From Wolfiporia cocos (taxonomy: Eukaryota > Basidiomycota > Agaricomycetes > Polyporales > Phaeolaceae): a stretch of DNA of 64,000 bases. The DNA is taken from assembly GCA_029448655.1 (NCBI GenBank), contig JACCLO010000002.1, positions 1,178,001 through 1,242,000 on the forward strand, given 5' to 3'. Below are positions 12,341 through 24,300 of the stretch, in pieces. Under the pieces are notes generated by a model. The model saw only the letters and a program-made list of their open reading frames with translations. It ran no database searches and was not told the DNA's origin. The stretch's first letter is position 1; each line of letters begins with the position of its first letter. The position numbers were made by a program, and so were the translations under genes.

Positions 12341-13033
12341 ATGGCCCCCGAGATCAAGTTCACTTCATACGGGATCCCCTACGTCGTCGAGTTCGCGGAT
12401 GTCAATTTCCGATCTTGCTCCCCTGCCTCGCGCACGCACGCCGACACTCCCGCGCTGGGGAAAAAGTCCTTCCCGGTTTCGAACACGAGCACCTCGACGC
12501 TGCTGGGCACCATCGAATCTGCTGCGACCGCGTCCTCGGAAACGCTGGCGTATCCGGAGGGCGACGGAGGGGAGGGCCTCTTCATCCAATTCGCATCGCA
12601 TCTGTCCCGCCCGCACCACAAGCTGTCTCACAGCCGTCTATTGCGCCTGAAACAGCGCATCGCGAAAGCCGTGTTGGCCGCTGGCATGGACGCTGCGCCG
12701 TCAACGAGGAGAGTTCATCCCATGGACACACCGCGCCTCTCGCGACTCTCCCGAGGAAGTATACAGTCGACCGCGACTGTGCCCGAGGATAATGGTGGCG
12801 CTCTGTTCACGGGGACGTATGGCCAGGTGATGGCGGCGCTTCATGCTGCGGGCTTGGTCACCACGCCATGCAAAGAGTCCGGCGTTGATGAAGGTATGCT
12901 GTCACATATGCGATCGCGTGCTCCATGCTTATAATCTGTACTCGATCAAGCGACTCGCTTAGGTGCTCTCTTTGTCGCGAGACATACTCCTCTCGGAACG
13001 GTCGAAATGACCAAACTGACTCTATGGGCATGA
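12341..13033 (+). CDS. Hypothetical protein with FxSYGIPYVVEF N terminus
   Basis: ATG at 12341 begins MAPEIKFTSYGIPYVVEFAD. One long exon runs to the GT at about 12894; a 67-base intron ending CGCTTAG at about 12961 rejoins the frame and gives GVDEGALFVARHTPLGTVEM before TGA at 13031-13033. The product is about 208 residues: a short structured-looking N terminus, a Ser/Thr-rich middle (SNTSTSTLLGTIES), a basic helix (LLRLKQRIAKAVLAAGMD), then FTGTYGQVMAALHAAGLVT. I see no catalytic motif, signal peptide or membrane segment and do not recognise the family. The clean splice and codon use argue that it is real. It may be a lineage-restricted basidiomycete protein. Confidence 0.55.
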
Positions 13034-14237
13034 GCCTCCAGTCAACGTAACAGCAATCTACTCCAAGTACGGCTGCCGCTCAGCCCCTCTTAGCCAGATA
13101 GCTCATCTTGATGATGGTGCCCACACAGACGATATCGTTATGTGAACGCATATATATTCTACCAACGCCTTCATTACCTTGCAAGAGGATCCCACCCGGT
13201 GGCGCGATTCTACTAGCTTCCGCTCCAGGCCGTTAATAGCCGCAGAAGCGAGCCCTCGCTCGATGTGCACGTGGTTAAGCACACCGGAGGCACATGTTGT
13301 GCCTATCGTGCGGCGTGTGGCTGGGGCGTTGCGGGGTATGTTGCACGTACGCTGTTGCTTGGCGACATCTTGTCTCAGCAGCGTGCATGACGCGGCGCTG
13401 ACGTGCAGCAGCTCTTATATAGGTGGCGCGCAAGACGCCGCCTGATGTGTATGGCTGACACGTAGGCCGGCCTACGCAGCGCAGCCAGCGCACTTTATGC
13501 GGACATCGGACCCGTACCATCAGCGGCATAGATATAGCTCGTCTTCTGAGATCAATAACAGACCACCGGGACGCCTGGTTGCCACCCCGTTTGATTGCTA
13601 ATTTTCTCTCGCGTACACCGTCGCTTCTCTCGACTGCTCGGAAAAGTTATGCATGCGCAGAGCTGGGATTTGACACGGCTGGTTTCGGGCCAACTCGGGC
13701 ACTCACGGCGTGACGACTGGGTGTGGATTACGAATAATCTTCGGCGTTGTCGTGGCATGAATGCGACAGATACACTCCAGCTGTTCTCTTCCAAGCTATT
13801 CGCTTTTACAGGTGCACTGCAGTGGAGTCCAAATGCACCCCTGATCGCGATCGCGATCTGCAGGACGATGTTCCGATCTATAGCATTGCAAAACATTGCA
13901 TTGCAGGACTTGCATTGCAGGACATAGCAGTCGATTTCCAAACAGCAAGCGCCCCCTATAATCCATAATTCATAATCCATAATCCATGAGATCTTGAAAA
14001 CTTGCAGTTGTACGTACTGCGCGGCAGAGGTCACGGATCAAACTCTTCTCGACGGGTCCCGTCAAAACGGAGCAAATCGCCGAGGCAAGGAGGAAAATCG
14101 AGATTGGGATCTAGACCGCCACATGAGAGGGGCCGCCAAAGCTTCCGCATCCGCTGTTTTTATGCTTAGGGACGGCCCTCTTTATGCGCTGAGTTCTTCC
14201 ACAGGTCATAGCGTTTTTCTCTCTCTTGGCGGCCGCA
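13034..14237. other. Intergenic region with short A/T-rich repeats
   Basis: No convincing gene is visible. Simple repeats occur: CATTGCA-type copies near 13880-13922 and three to four copies of an ATAATCC-like 8-mer around 13957-13988. A long minus-strand frame (13552-14034) is mostly a translation of these repeats and is not counted. Confidence 0.5.
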
Positions 14238-16292
14238 ATGGCCGGCCAGGATCTCCATCTCGGTGACACGCTGGGTTGCACTTTCATCGGAGTACTATTC
14301 GCGCTGCTGTGAGTGCAGCACCAGGTCGAGCGATTATCTGCACCGGCGGTTAAAGCTGACAATACTCCCCGACCAGCCTTTACGGCTGCTCTTGCGCTCA
14401 GACGTTATATTACTACCAGGAGTATCCGAAGGATACGCTGTTCGTGAAAGGTCTGGTGAGCCGTGCTCCAACTGTCCCAGGAGAGAACGGTGTTTAGCGT
14501 TTTGTTGTACAGGTATTTATTCTATGGTGCGTGGGCGCATTGGCGTATGGTTGTTCATCCATCCATCATAATTGTCTCAGGCTGCTGGATACTTCAAGGA
14601 CATCGATGGACGTCGCGGTAAGAGCTCGAACATGCCGCGTCAGAGAATTCGACTAAAGGAGTCGCTGGTAGTTCCTCTGGGTTTGGACAGTCACGAGTCA
14701 TGGAGATGTCACCGGTCTGGCACGCCTTTCAAAGTGCGTAGTGAAACGCTTGCACTGAATGTTGCTGATCCGTCGCTTCCACAGTACTTTTACGGTGCGT
14801 CCAGCATGAACCCCTCATCAGCATGCTCAGCGCTGAGATGGTTCCTGAAGGCAGAATTCTTTCTAGCCGTACGTCCAAGTTTGCCCTTACCTGAGTAGAA
14901 CCTAACTGAGGACGTCCAGTCACTGACGGTCTTTATCGTACAATGGTTCGTCACCTTCCCTTTCCATGTGTCACGAACATGTCAACTGATGCGACACGAC
15001 AGCTATTTCATCCACACTATCTGGACTTGTAAGTCCATCAACATAGCTAACTTAGTAACCTAAGGACGGCTAACAATATCTGGTCGATGACTGCAGTGCT
15101 AGAAGAGAGATGGTTCCAGATCCCACTAACGTTCCTCATGGTGAGATCGCTTGTCATGTGACATAAGGTGTATATGTATCTAACGGCATTCGAAAGGTAA
15201 TATTGTCTGCTGTCTCATTTGGTACGTCTTCGTGTGTTTGTCATTCGCCGCTTTGCTGACAATCAGTTTCAGTTGGCGGAGTCGGTTCGTAGTCTCCATG
15301 CTTACGTTCATTTTGTGGATTCCAATAACTCTGATCCGTTTTGCCAGTCACCGTATACCGGATGTAAGTCAATTATTCCAATGTCCACCGCTAGCTAGCT
15401 CACGAAACCTAGCACTTTGAACACAGTCGCCACAGTTGCAGTCGTGGATGCCACAGTGAGCCAGGATCGCTACGTGGCTGGCATGGTACTGACGCAGTTT
15501 ATGAAGATCCCTGCGTCCATACAAACAGTTACTGCATTTGTCGCGGACATGTACATCACGCTTTCGCTCTGCTGCATTCTGTGGGGGCAGAGAACCGGGT
15601 TTCAGCGGTGCGTCCGAAATCTCGCCGGGACGTTCCTAATTTTGAATATCATACAGGACAGAGACGCTTCTTCATACACTCACGATCTATGCAATCCATC
15701 GGGGTATCTTCACTGGGTCAGTCACAGTTCAGTCAATGTCACATAGATCCTAATAGCATGCGGCGAACAGTCTGATCCAACTGGCTCATTTTACGACTGT
15801 GAGTATATGCCAATATCGCGGGGTACATCGCTGATATGACATCCGTCGTTAGTACATCAGCACCATTCACACTGACACGTTGTACTGGATGCTGTGGCAC
15901 ATTCCCGGGAGCAAAAGTGAGTGATATTCAGGTCTTATACAGAGCGTAGCTGCTAATGGAGATCGTTCTCTAGTATACGTTAACTCGCTTCTTGCCGTGT
16001 ACGATCATACCATTCGCATACGTTGATTTGTGTTCTCACATACGATGCCAGGCTTAACGTCCGCCATCACCTCCGCGAAGCCATCTATCCTGACCAAACC
16101 GACATCTCGGTCGACGCGTTCCCTCTCGACACGGTTCAGACAGGAAACGTGACAGTTCAATCACGGTATGTCATTCCTGGTGTCCCCGTCCACACCGGCT
16201 CTGGATGGAGCGCTGACGGACCACCAGAAAATCGCGAGGCGGATCGCGGGCGAACGCTTCGCACACGCATATCACATTCACGAGGTCAGTGA
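14238..16292 (+). CDS. DUF6534 family multi-span membrane protein
   Basis: ATG at 14238 gives LGDTLGCTFIGVLFALLLYG, then ALMOST continuous exon joins: QTLYYYQEYPKDTLFVK, LLDTSRTSMDVA, SLTVFIVQW, YFIHTIW, RWFQIPLTFLM, SIQTVTAFVADMYITLSLCC, LWGQRTGFQR, LLHTLTIYAIHRGIFTG, WMLWHIP and finally SKIYVNSLLAVLNVRHHLR. This series of membrane helices ending in the SK-[LI]-YVNSLLA-LN-R motif is the signature of the large agaricomycete DUF6534 family, whose function is unknown. About twelve introns of 45-60 bases split roughly 370 codons, so exon borders near 14.45-15.4 kb are approximate. The hydrophilic tail after HHLR (about 75 residues, to TGA at 16290-16292) is presumably cytoplasmic. Expected topology is about seven helices. 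A receptor-like or sensor role is sometimes suggested for such proteins, but that is inference. Confidence 0.8.
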
Positions 16293-16920
16293 TCCGGGAC
16301 GATGATCGAGAAGACCCAGAGCCGGGACCAGACGAAGACCTCAGTAGGAAGCTTTCGTCATTGTAGACCGCGACTCTGCAATATAGCTCCACTCTTTACA
16401 CAATGCTGCTTTTATATGATGGGGGCATCAGAGGTCAAGCCCCGCAGAAAATTGTCTCGCCGTTGGCGTTCATGAGATAGTGCGGTTCGAGGCGTCGGCT
16501 CACACAATGATTGAGGATACTGGTTAAGTCATGTGTGCGGTCATAGATTGGGTGTTATTCCGATCGTTACATCCCAACCGGCTGCGATAAAGCAGCACCT
16601 TTCATAACGCCACATCCTGTAGCACAGCAGAATACGATTCAACTAATGGTCAGGCTTCATGACACGAACGCTTGTGTACGCGGGATTAGAACATTCCTTG
16701 CGCCTTTTTCACAGACTACGTCTTGGGCAAGTCCCGAATTGCCAGCTATCCCAGTCCGTGGGCTTGACAAAGTATGCTGGGTCACAATCACCCTGTCGAT
16801 GAAAGAACTCCTTTCACCACGACAATATCACAATAAACTTCGTTCAATACTTCTTCAGTGGCTGTAATGATTGTCGGAACACAATGTTGTACTGTTGTAG
16901 ATACAATGGAACAAAAAGCG
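16293..16920. other. Intergenic region
   Basis: Between the DUF6534 gene and the tRNA I see no ORF with splice support and no repeat of note. Confidence 0.5.
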
Positions 16921-17010
16921 TGAACCCGACCCGGATTGAACGGATGACCTTGAGGAACCAAGTAAAGACATAAACTGGAATCTCACGCGCTACCACTGTG
17001 CCACGGGTTC
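16921..17010 (-). tRNA. tRNA-Trp (CCA) with an 18-nt intron
   Basis: On the minus strand the acceptor stem GAACCCG pairs with CGGGTTC (plus A). The D arm is GCAC-AGTGGTA-GCGC, the anticodon stem TGAGA/CCTCA with loop TTCCAGT, anticodon CCA, variable loop AGGTC, and T arm ATCCG-TTCAATC-CGGGT. An 18-base intron sits after position 37, the usual place. The total is 90 bases. The anticodon stem has one mismatch (A-C) next to the loop, so the fold should be confirmed. Confidence 0.85.
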
Positions 17011-17423
17011 TCACCGATCAATGAATTTCTTAAATATACAGATTTACTACTCCGGCTCACCGGGTAGCAGCCTCCACTAACCTTGAGCTTGAGGTACTGC
17101 TCTGTCGCCGCTATTACATCAACTGTCACTCAACAAAAGGATAGGCTCTTGCACTTTAAAGCTTCTGCTTCTGGCGCTGTTGCTCTTGAGCTTGAGGCTC
17201 AGATTTCTCGACTCACCTCCGCACATGGGCCGCTACTTATGCCAGGACTCCGATCATTGCAATGAGCGCTTTCAATATATTTCTCATCCTATGTATCCCG
17301 AGGGCTATCTGAAAGTTCAGGTACCTGACTGATCTGACGATGTTACTCAATCTTTAGCTACAGAAATGACTTGTTGGATGAGGTCGTGCAGCATCTTCGC
17401 TAATACCGATAGTTTACGAAAAG
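17011..17423. other. Intergenic region
   Basis: About 410 bases between the tRNA gene and the 3' end of the methyltransferase. Nothing beyond short unsupported frames is visible. Confidence 0.5.
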
Positions 17424-18251
17424 TCACGCTACAGTCGGCTTTACGCCCCGCGCAAGGAACCAATCCGTCTTGACGTCGTAGAGGATGGCGGATGCGGCAA
17501 AGCCCATCTCGAAATCCACCAACCCAGCGCCTTCGAAGGTCTTGCGCATAGTATCTTCATGAAAACCTCCCTTATGCGCCACAATATCTCTCAGCTCAGG
17601 CTGGGAGAACGCAGCGGCATAGTTGGAGTTCTGATATAGATCAGAGACTAACAACGATCCTCCGGGTTTAAGGAAGAAGGTCAACATGCGCGTAACCTCC
17701 TCGATGGACGTCATGTGGTGGTATGCAGAGGCGCACTGATTTGTATCAGCCATTTTTACAGGAGTGGAGGAGCGTATACTAAGACGTACCACCACAACAT
17801 CAAACCTCCGTCCTTCCAACTCTTCTTCGTTGCCCTTTAGCTCGGCAACGATGCCTCGCATCTTCTCTGGACCGAGTTCCAGCTTTGTGGCTCGAGCATT
17901 ATACTTTTCCACCATGGCATCGCTGATATCGACCCCTAGAACCGAGTGGACGCGCGGAGCAATGTGTTCCGAAATGAGCCCTGTGTTTGCGCGTCCAGGT
18001 CTCTCCCAAAGCCGGCTCTCATGTTAAGTGGACAACATACCAGTCCCGCATGCAAAGTCCAATACTGTAGTATTCTCATTGAGCAAGGCTGGGTATACCT
18101 TGTTGATGGCCGCCACTTGATTCGTCGTCATCTCTATGGCTCCAGGTGTGTTGTCATACTCGCCCGCCTGCACGTCGAAGTGCGCCTTGTTAGCAGCGGC
18201 GTGGCTGTGTGCATGATGGTGAGGGTGGTCGTGGTGCTCTTGGTGTGCCAT
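17424..18251 (-). CDS. SAM-dependent class I methyltransferase
   Basis: ATG at 18251 starts a His-rich leader (MAHQEHHDHPHHHAHSH), then NTTVLDFACGTG, the glycine-rich SAM-binding motif I. The first intron (GTATGTTG...ACACAG) falls inside this motif and leads to LISEHIAPRVHSVLGVDISD, where the acidic residue after strand 2 should bind the SAM ribose. A second intron joins RRFDVVV to CASAYHHMTSIEEV; then FFLKPGGSLLVSDLY (motif after strand 5) and a C-terminal part ending KTDWFLARGVKPTVA. Length is about 240 residues, usual for a UbiE/Mtf-25-type small-molecule methyltransferase. The substrate is unknown. The His-rich head (10 His in the first 17 residues) is unusual and might bind metal. No secondary-metabolite partner lies next to it. 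Confidence 0.88.
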
Positions 18252-18300
18252 GCTGCTGGGTGTCGTGAATCCTGTACATCAGGGCTTGTGCACGTAGCTC

Positions 18301-18307
18301 TTATATA
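18301..18307 (-). promoter_or_regulatory. TATA box of the methyltransferase gene
   Basis: On the minus strand TATATAA lies about 50 bases upstream of the ATG at 18251. Confidence 0.45.
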
Positions 18308-19074
18308 TCGAATCGACTACAACGAACTGCGCAAAGCTGACAACCGTTTTTGATTTGCTTGACAGCTGGCCGGGTGCAGTGACTATTGAGGTTCTCTCCA
18401 CAACCCATGATTCGGAATTGGTAGGTGTGTGGCTGACTCACACATCAACGACAATACAATGACGGTACCGACGTATGTGATGGGTATCACCGGTCTGCGA
18501 ACCAAGCAGTGCATTGGGCATCGATGCATCATGCAATCAGTGCACGCGGGGTCACTCTGAGATCTGAGACTGATGTGGTCCTCATCTCACGAAGGCTGAA
18601 GCGCTGGGTGTTGCCTCCGTTGTACGTGCTACGGTGCGAATTGTTGTCAGCTAACTTGTATCACACTGGACCTTGATTAGGAGCTTCGTACGACAGTTGT
18701 AGTATCGTTATTGACTGGATTCGCAGAGGAGCAGGTTGGTGGCAGTGAGACGGCACACGGAACACCCGAATGAACTATCGAGGTTCAAACGTTCAAGGGG
18801 CGATGAACGCATGTCTGAGGCAGGCTGAATGGGTGCGTCTCCGTAGGAAGGGGGCGGTGGACCTGCTGCAGCTGGCAGACGGGGGTACATTGCAGAGTCG
18901 TGGAATTTCTGCAGCAATTCAGTATCGTACATGACCTTGCAGGGCGCCTTTTGATACACAATACATGATTTGTTATTTTCGAGTGGAAGAGGCTCGAAAT
19001 CGGCATACGCCAAGGGTTTTCGAAAACGCTGTAAAGTAGATTTTGTATGAGACAAGTGAAAACCCCCAAATGAG

Positions 19075-19102
19075 GTTGTTGATCGTCCGAACGATCAACA
19101 AC
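19075..19102. repeat. Perfect 12-bp inverted repeat downstream of ASK1
   Basis: GTTGTTGATCGT is followed after CCGA by its exact reverse complement ACGATCAACAAC. It begins about 50 bases beyond the stop of the minus-strand ASK1 gene, so it probably lies in the 3' UTR, where a 12-bp stem with a 4-base loop could form. Confidence 0.75.
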
Positions 19103-19154
19103 ATGTGCTGCAAGTGCAGCTCAAGGTCATTGACACGCTACTCGTCGGCATGCC

Positions 19155-21353
19155 TCATCTCGGATACGGCGTTGGTGTCTCCTCTGGCCCCACCTGCGCT
19201 CCTATCCCGATCGTGTCTTGTAGCAAGTCTGCCCCCATCATCCTGACATCTGCATTGCGCTGCTGCAGCATGCGCAGCCGCTGTGCAGGAGGGACACCAA
19301 ATAGAGTCTCTTCTTCTTGCTCGCCAGCGCTGGTGTAGTGTGGTTCATCGAATGAGTCATCATCAAAGCCGTCATCGTCTCCCGCAGGCATGCCCCTTGC
19401 AAATGGATGCACGGGCTGCATGCTCGCGGTAGTGTCCCCATCCGCGTTGTCTGCCACAAACGAGTCGGAGCTGCTGTCGTCGTCGTCGTACGACGCGCGC
19501 TCGCTCGCAAGCAGGAACGCTGCGGACGGGTTCGCCGTGTTGTGTGCCTCGTTGTCTAGTGAGTCCTCCGAGTTGAACGAGTCGTCCATGTTGTCGTCGT
19601 TCAGGTCCGGCGGCTCCAGGTCCTCGTCCCGTACGTGGCGCAGATCATACTTGTGCTGCAGTTCCTCGAACGACTCGGGCGCCCGAGGCGGATTGGACGG
19701 AGGAGGCACTGGTCTTCGTGTGAAAGGCCGAGAGATGGACGCTGAGGATGCCAAGGCTGGCGGTGAGCGAGCGCTATTTGTACGAGTGCTAGTAGTTGAG
19801 GTGGTCTCTCCGGATTCGGGTATGTTCAAGCCAACTCTGCGCATCATGCTCTCTAAGGTCGAATCAGCTACGCTTGCACTTTGTTCAGGGCCTTGTGATT
19901 CTCGATGGTAACGAGATAATGAGGGCGGTGTAGGCATCGCGCTTGTTGCGCTAGATTCTCCACTTGCTATACCGGTCTTACCGACTACAGCTCGAGCGCC
20001 CCCAAACACACCACGCTTTTCCACATCGATGATGTCCTGCAGAATACGCTCGGCGGCTTCTTTCTTCGGAGTCTTCCCGAGCTTCGGGAGACGCGCATAG
20101 TCCATAGTGATTGGGGGTGACATCCCAAAGTTTATGTCGAACGAGTCATCGTTTGTGGGTGTAGTGGGTCGTTTCGGTGCCGAGGGACCTGCCGCAAGAT
20201 CCAGTGTAGACGTCGGTGTAGGTCCTGGGGTATAGCCTTTCCGTGGAGTCAACATGGACGGATCTGTGAGATCTACGACACCCTGCCAGTCGTCCGGTTT
20301 GGTCCCTGGCGGTAGGTACGGGTTCTTCTTCTTCGATATTGGTGTTCTCGCCTTGACTTTCAATGGCGATGTGCCCAGCTTCCGGGGACTCAGTACGGAC
20401 CGGTCTGAGTAGTTTGCATTGCGCCGCAGGACATCGTGCAGGAGGGGCTTGGCTGGCATCATAGCTTTACCCTTGCCCTTGTCGTCTATAGGAGACTGAG
20501 GTTCTTCTCGTGGCGGAGGATGGATTTGACGCTGCGTGGTATCTTCCGACTGGTCGTACTTTGCTGATTGGTAGGCAGTGATGGAGATCTCATCGTCCTG
20601 ATTGAGGCTTTGTATCTCCCTATCCAGTCGCATTAATGGAGATTCCAACGACGCGTGCCAGGGTGGTGTCTTGTCCAGATTTTGGCTAGTGAAGCTGCTG
20701 TCCTGGTACATGGAACGTTGGCGCGAAGTAGTAGCGGGAGTAGACGAGATCAGAGTCTGGGGCATGAACGAGACCTCCGACGAAGTCTCGTCGGGATTGA
20801 AAGAGTGACGAAAACGTGTGGGAGTCGTTTCAGCTTGTGACGCGTCGTATGTAGATCGCGACGCGTTCCCTTGCTCTGCATCTGGAACGGAGCTGGGCTC
20901 TTGTTCCTCCTGCTCCTGCTCCGAGTCGTACTCATCATACGTAGGAACCCGAATCTGAGCGGCTTGCTCGAAGAATGTAGTCCAAAACTGTAGTTCAGCT
21001 TGATACCGCACGCCTACACACGAGGGAAGAAAGGTACGCACCCTTGCTGCTTCCCGCACAGGCTCTGTCCCCACTGCATATCGCTTTACAGCAGGCAATA
21101 TCCGGTTCGCCATAATATGTTGCATCTTGGAAAAGTTCGCATCAATATTCTGGTAAACATGTCAGCATACAGGCCTGCGTCTATGGAGATATAGTAGGAC
21201 CTGCAGCTTGATGGTGATGAGCTGCTCGATCTGCTCGATCTGGTCATTCACTGGCGCCGTCGAATCGAGACCGGGCACGACAATGTCGTTCGGATCAGCT
21301 GTAGGCTCCCATCGTTGCGTCTTTGGGTCGATACTTGGCAGCGTCGGTGCCAT
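19155..21353 (-). CDS. ASK1: DASH complex subunit ASK1
   Basis: ATG at 21353 gives MAPTLPSIDPKTQRWEPTAD and NDQIEQIEQLITIKLQ. An intron then joins to NIDANFSKMQHIMANRILPA, and a second intron joins REAAS to FWTTFFEQAAQIRVPTYDEY. This helical N-terminal block is the conserved ASK1 domain. ASK1 is part of the ten-subunit DASH/Dam1 ring that couples kinetochores to spindle microtubules in fungi. The long remainder is disordered, rich in Ser/Thr-Pro sites (KLGTSPLKVKARTPISKKKN, LTPRKGYTPGPTPTSTLD), consistent with regulation by CDK as known in yeast. The acidic end reads DDDGFDDDSFDEPHYTSAG and TLFGVPPAQRLRMLQQRNAD. The product has about 690 residues, much longer than yeast ASK1 (292) because of the tail, as is usual in basidiomycetes. 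Confidence 0.9.
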
Positions 21354-24300
21354 AGTGAAGGACGTAGTAGAAGCAGGCAAAGACGGACGCGCCTACAGAC
21401 GGGTGCGCGTCGCGAGTCACTCTTCTCGTGACACATGGCGTTACCCCGAGCGCTTGACCGACTGTCTTTGTGGCGCATTGACGATAGATATCGATCATTA
21501 CGGTCGACTTGCTTGAACATATGCGTACTTTCTGCTATCTTTCGTCTTACTGAATAGAGTGGCGTACTCCTGGGAGGATTCTGTCTCTGCTCGACATGCG
21601 ACGCCGGCTAGCTAGGTCACATTGTCTTGTCTTTGGGAGGCCGCGACATGACAAGATGTCATACAGCAGCGCTCGCTCTTAATGAATCACAGTTACAGCT
21701 ATCAGCGTTGCGCACTAAGCCGCATCCAGCCTGTGCAGTCGTGGAGGCCTTGGACGTCCGAAGGGAGCTAACGTTCTACGAGCGCACAAGTTAACTGTCC
21801 TTGCCGCGCGCCATCAAACCACTATCGTCGTTCTCTCCCATCAAGAGAAAATTTCACATATACCACTCAATTGCAGTATCCGTAATCCTCCGGGCTGCGC
21901 ACGGCTAGGTGAACGACCTCTTCCATTCATCGGGGACTATAGGCGTATCAAATGCGCTCCTCGAATTCGATGATATCTGTCTATCGGCAATTTCCAGCTG
22001 TCTGCGACGCGGGATAGTACATTCTCCGACAGGTCGGATAATTGCGTCGCGGGATTCCTCCATATAATCTCGCAAGAATGCTCGTGGCAGACAGATCGCG
22101 AATAAATCTGGCGGAACACGCTCATATAATACATTTACAGATTTGATCCAGTGATCTCGATGAACCGCATGCAAAGTCTTAGCGAGATCAGCAGCCAACA
22201 AGGACCCCTGCCGCCCAAATTGTTTCTTGATTTTCAATCTATAACTCAAGTCATCACAAACCCGACACCGACAGCGCTGATTTCAGTCAGAGATATCATG
22301 TCGAGTACACCGTAATTCATTGCAAGTGTCAAAAAGGACAGGAAACCATGCTCGCACATGGTCTCAGACGAGACCACCACCTCTTAGTACCACGCCTGTC
22401 CATCTGCACATTCCACGGTTCTGGCTCATTCTTGGTTTCAAATATCACCTCCTGGGGAAAACACGCAACCCCCCTGCTACGTACGGCCGATCGGAGCCAG
22501 TGGCCATATGTCACAAGTCTCATTGAAAGCAGGCGCGCCGCGACCCGGCATTTCTGGCGGAAATAGCGGCAGGCCAATGGCAAACGGACTTAAGACTTGG
22601 CACACCGAATGATCTAAAGCCGCTGTACTAAACTGTCAAGAGACAACTGAAACTCCATCATTCCCTGGATGCGCTCGAGGAAATGGGAGCTATAGATTCA
22701 TTTGAAACGGTTACAAACCTTTCACTGGACTGGCTTTTCTTCATTTGGAGGCCGTCCAATTGCCACCTACCTTCAGCGGACGGAACGCTAACTCACAGTT
22801 CAATGCAGACGCACCTTCTGTTCAACATTGCGTTGCGGGACTTAGGCGACCCGATGTCATTCCAGCGCCTTGCGCCACCCTCTAGTGGCACCCGCTCACT
22901 AGCGTCGCCACAATTTGACACATGCAGATCGCACTCCTGAGCTCAATGCGCCCTGAATCTGGAAGCACCGTCGGCGCCCGCGCCCACGCTCAGGGTCGAC
23001 AAGCTATTCTGTGCTGGGCTCATGGGCGTATCTATCGTGCTAATGTCCTTCGCAGAGCGGGTGGCCATGATTTACGCTCACTCTGGCCGCGCTGATACCG
23101 GCGACATGCCTACGACTGCTCGCTGCCAGTGGTGTCTTGCGCGCTTTGCACCAGTGGGGTCGCCCGGTTTCTAGTGATCTAGAATCCATCCTCGTAGCAG
23201 ATATTCGCGCCGGGTCAACATCCATTACGGCTCCAGACGGTGAATATGGCGCCATCGGGCACTGTAGGGACGTGCAACCCGGACTGCTCGCATCTCCAAT
23301 TCCGTATGCGACCGATCTGACACCAGCGATCATCGTTCATTAAGACGTCACTCCGTCTTGCTCCGTGAAGAAATACCTTTTACATACGGCCTGCGATGCT
23401 TGCTGCGACAAGCATGACCCTCACCGACCGGACGTGACAAAGCGAAGGTGGCTCAGGTTAGCGTCCGGGGTTCGCGCGGACACTACGATCTAATACAAAA
23501 TGCTTCTCCGCCGCTGGTCTCGGAGCTCAGATCAGCCCCTCATACGAAGTTCCGTAGCTCCCGGACAAGCTGCTAAGGCTAAGCAAGGGCTCAGCTTCTT
23601 TGCATCGGAGGTTAACGCAGCCTCTTTCTTCTGGCGCCCCTTCGTTTGGCGCCCTGCGCCCTGCAAGCGTGCTTGGGTACATCATCAGCTACATGGCGCT
23701 TTCTGCTGAGCTCACGATCTCGCGGGTGGGGATCTGCGGTCCCTGTCAGCGGCGTCTGGGCCGGCAAGCAGACTGAAGGCCAGCGTGGCACAGGAGGGAA
23801 CGGGACGACCAATCCGCGCTGCATCCTGATACGATCATGCTGTGCCTGCTCGGAATCCGCTGCTCCTGGCGCTCGGCGGCGCCCGCCAATTGCGGAGGTT
23901 TTGACGGATATTGCATGGCTCGCGGGCAACGCCCAATATGTGTCTGTCTCAGCAACCTTTGTCGTAACGGACCCGCGAAGGAAACGGCCGCGCAAGCCGG
24001 GCATGATGCATGACATGACGCTTGATGCCGTGGACGAGTGGTCTTCTAGTGTTAACGCGCGCAGGCGGTGAGTCAGATAGCACAGGATCCTTCCGTGGTT
24101 CTGCCGCTGGCGAGGACATTGATTTGGCAACTCTTCTGGAATATTTGCGCCGCGACCTCTCCTGGTCAGGTACACGGGCGCTGGCAGACGTGGGACCCAG
24201 GTAGGAGAGGAAGCCACGGGCGCGGCCGCTCGAGGAAACCGAGTCTACCGCCCACGTCTCTCCATGCGCAGTATTTACATACATCTCACACATCGAGTGT

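Larger units (their letters stand above)
18252..19154. other. Intergenic region between methyltransferase and ASK1
   Basis: About 900 bases. A minus-strand open frame (18708-19055, 115 codons, with LAYADFEPLPLENNKSCIVY) has no splice support and no family I know; it is left as a doubtful candidate. The inverted repeat just past the ASK1 stop is listed separately. Confidence 0.4.

Noticed and set aside
13552..14034. 160-codon minus-strand frame
   Set aside because: Much of it is a translation of CATTGCA and ATAATCC repeats; no domain and no splice support.
18708..19055. 115-codon minus-strand frame downstream of ASK1
   Set aside because: Composition is plausible but there is no motif, promoter or splice evidence; kept only as a note.
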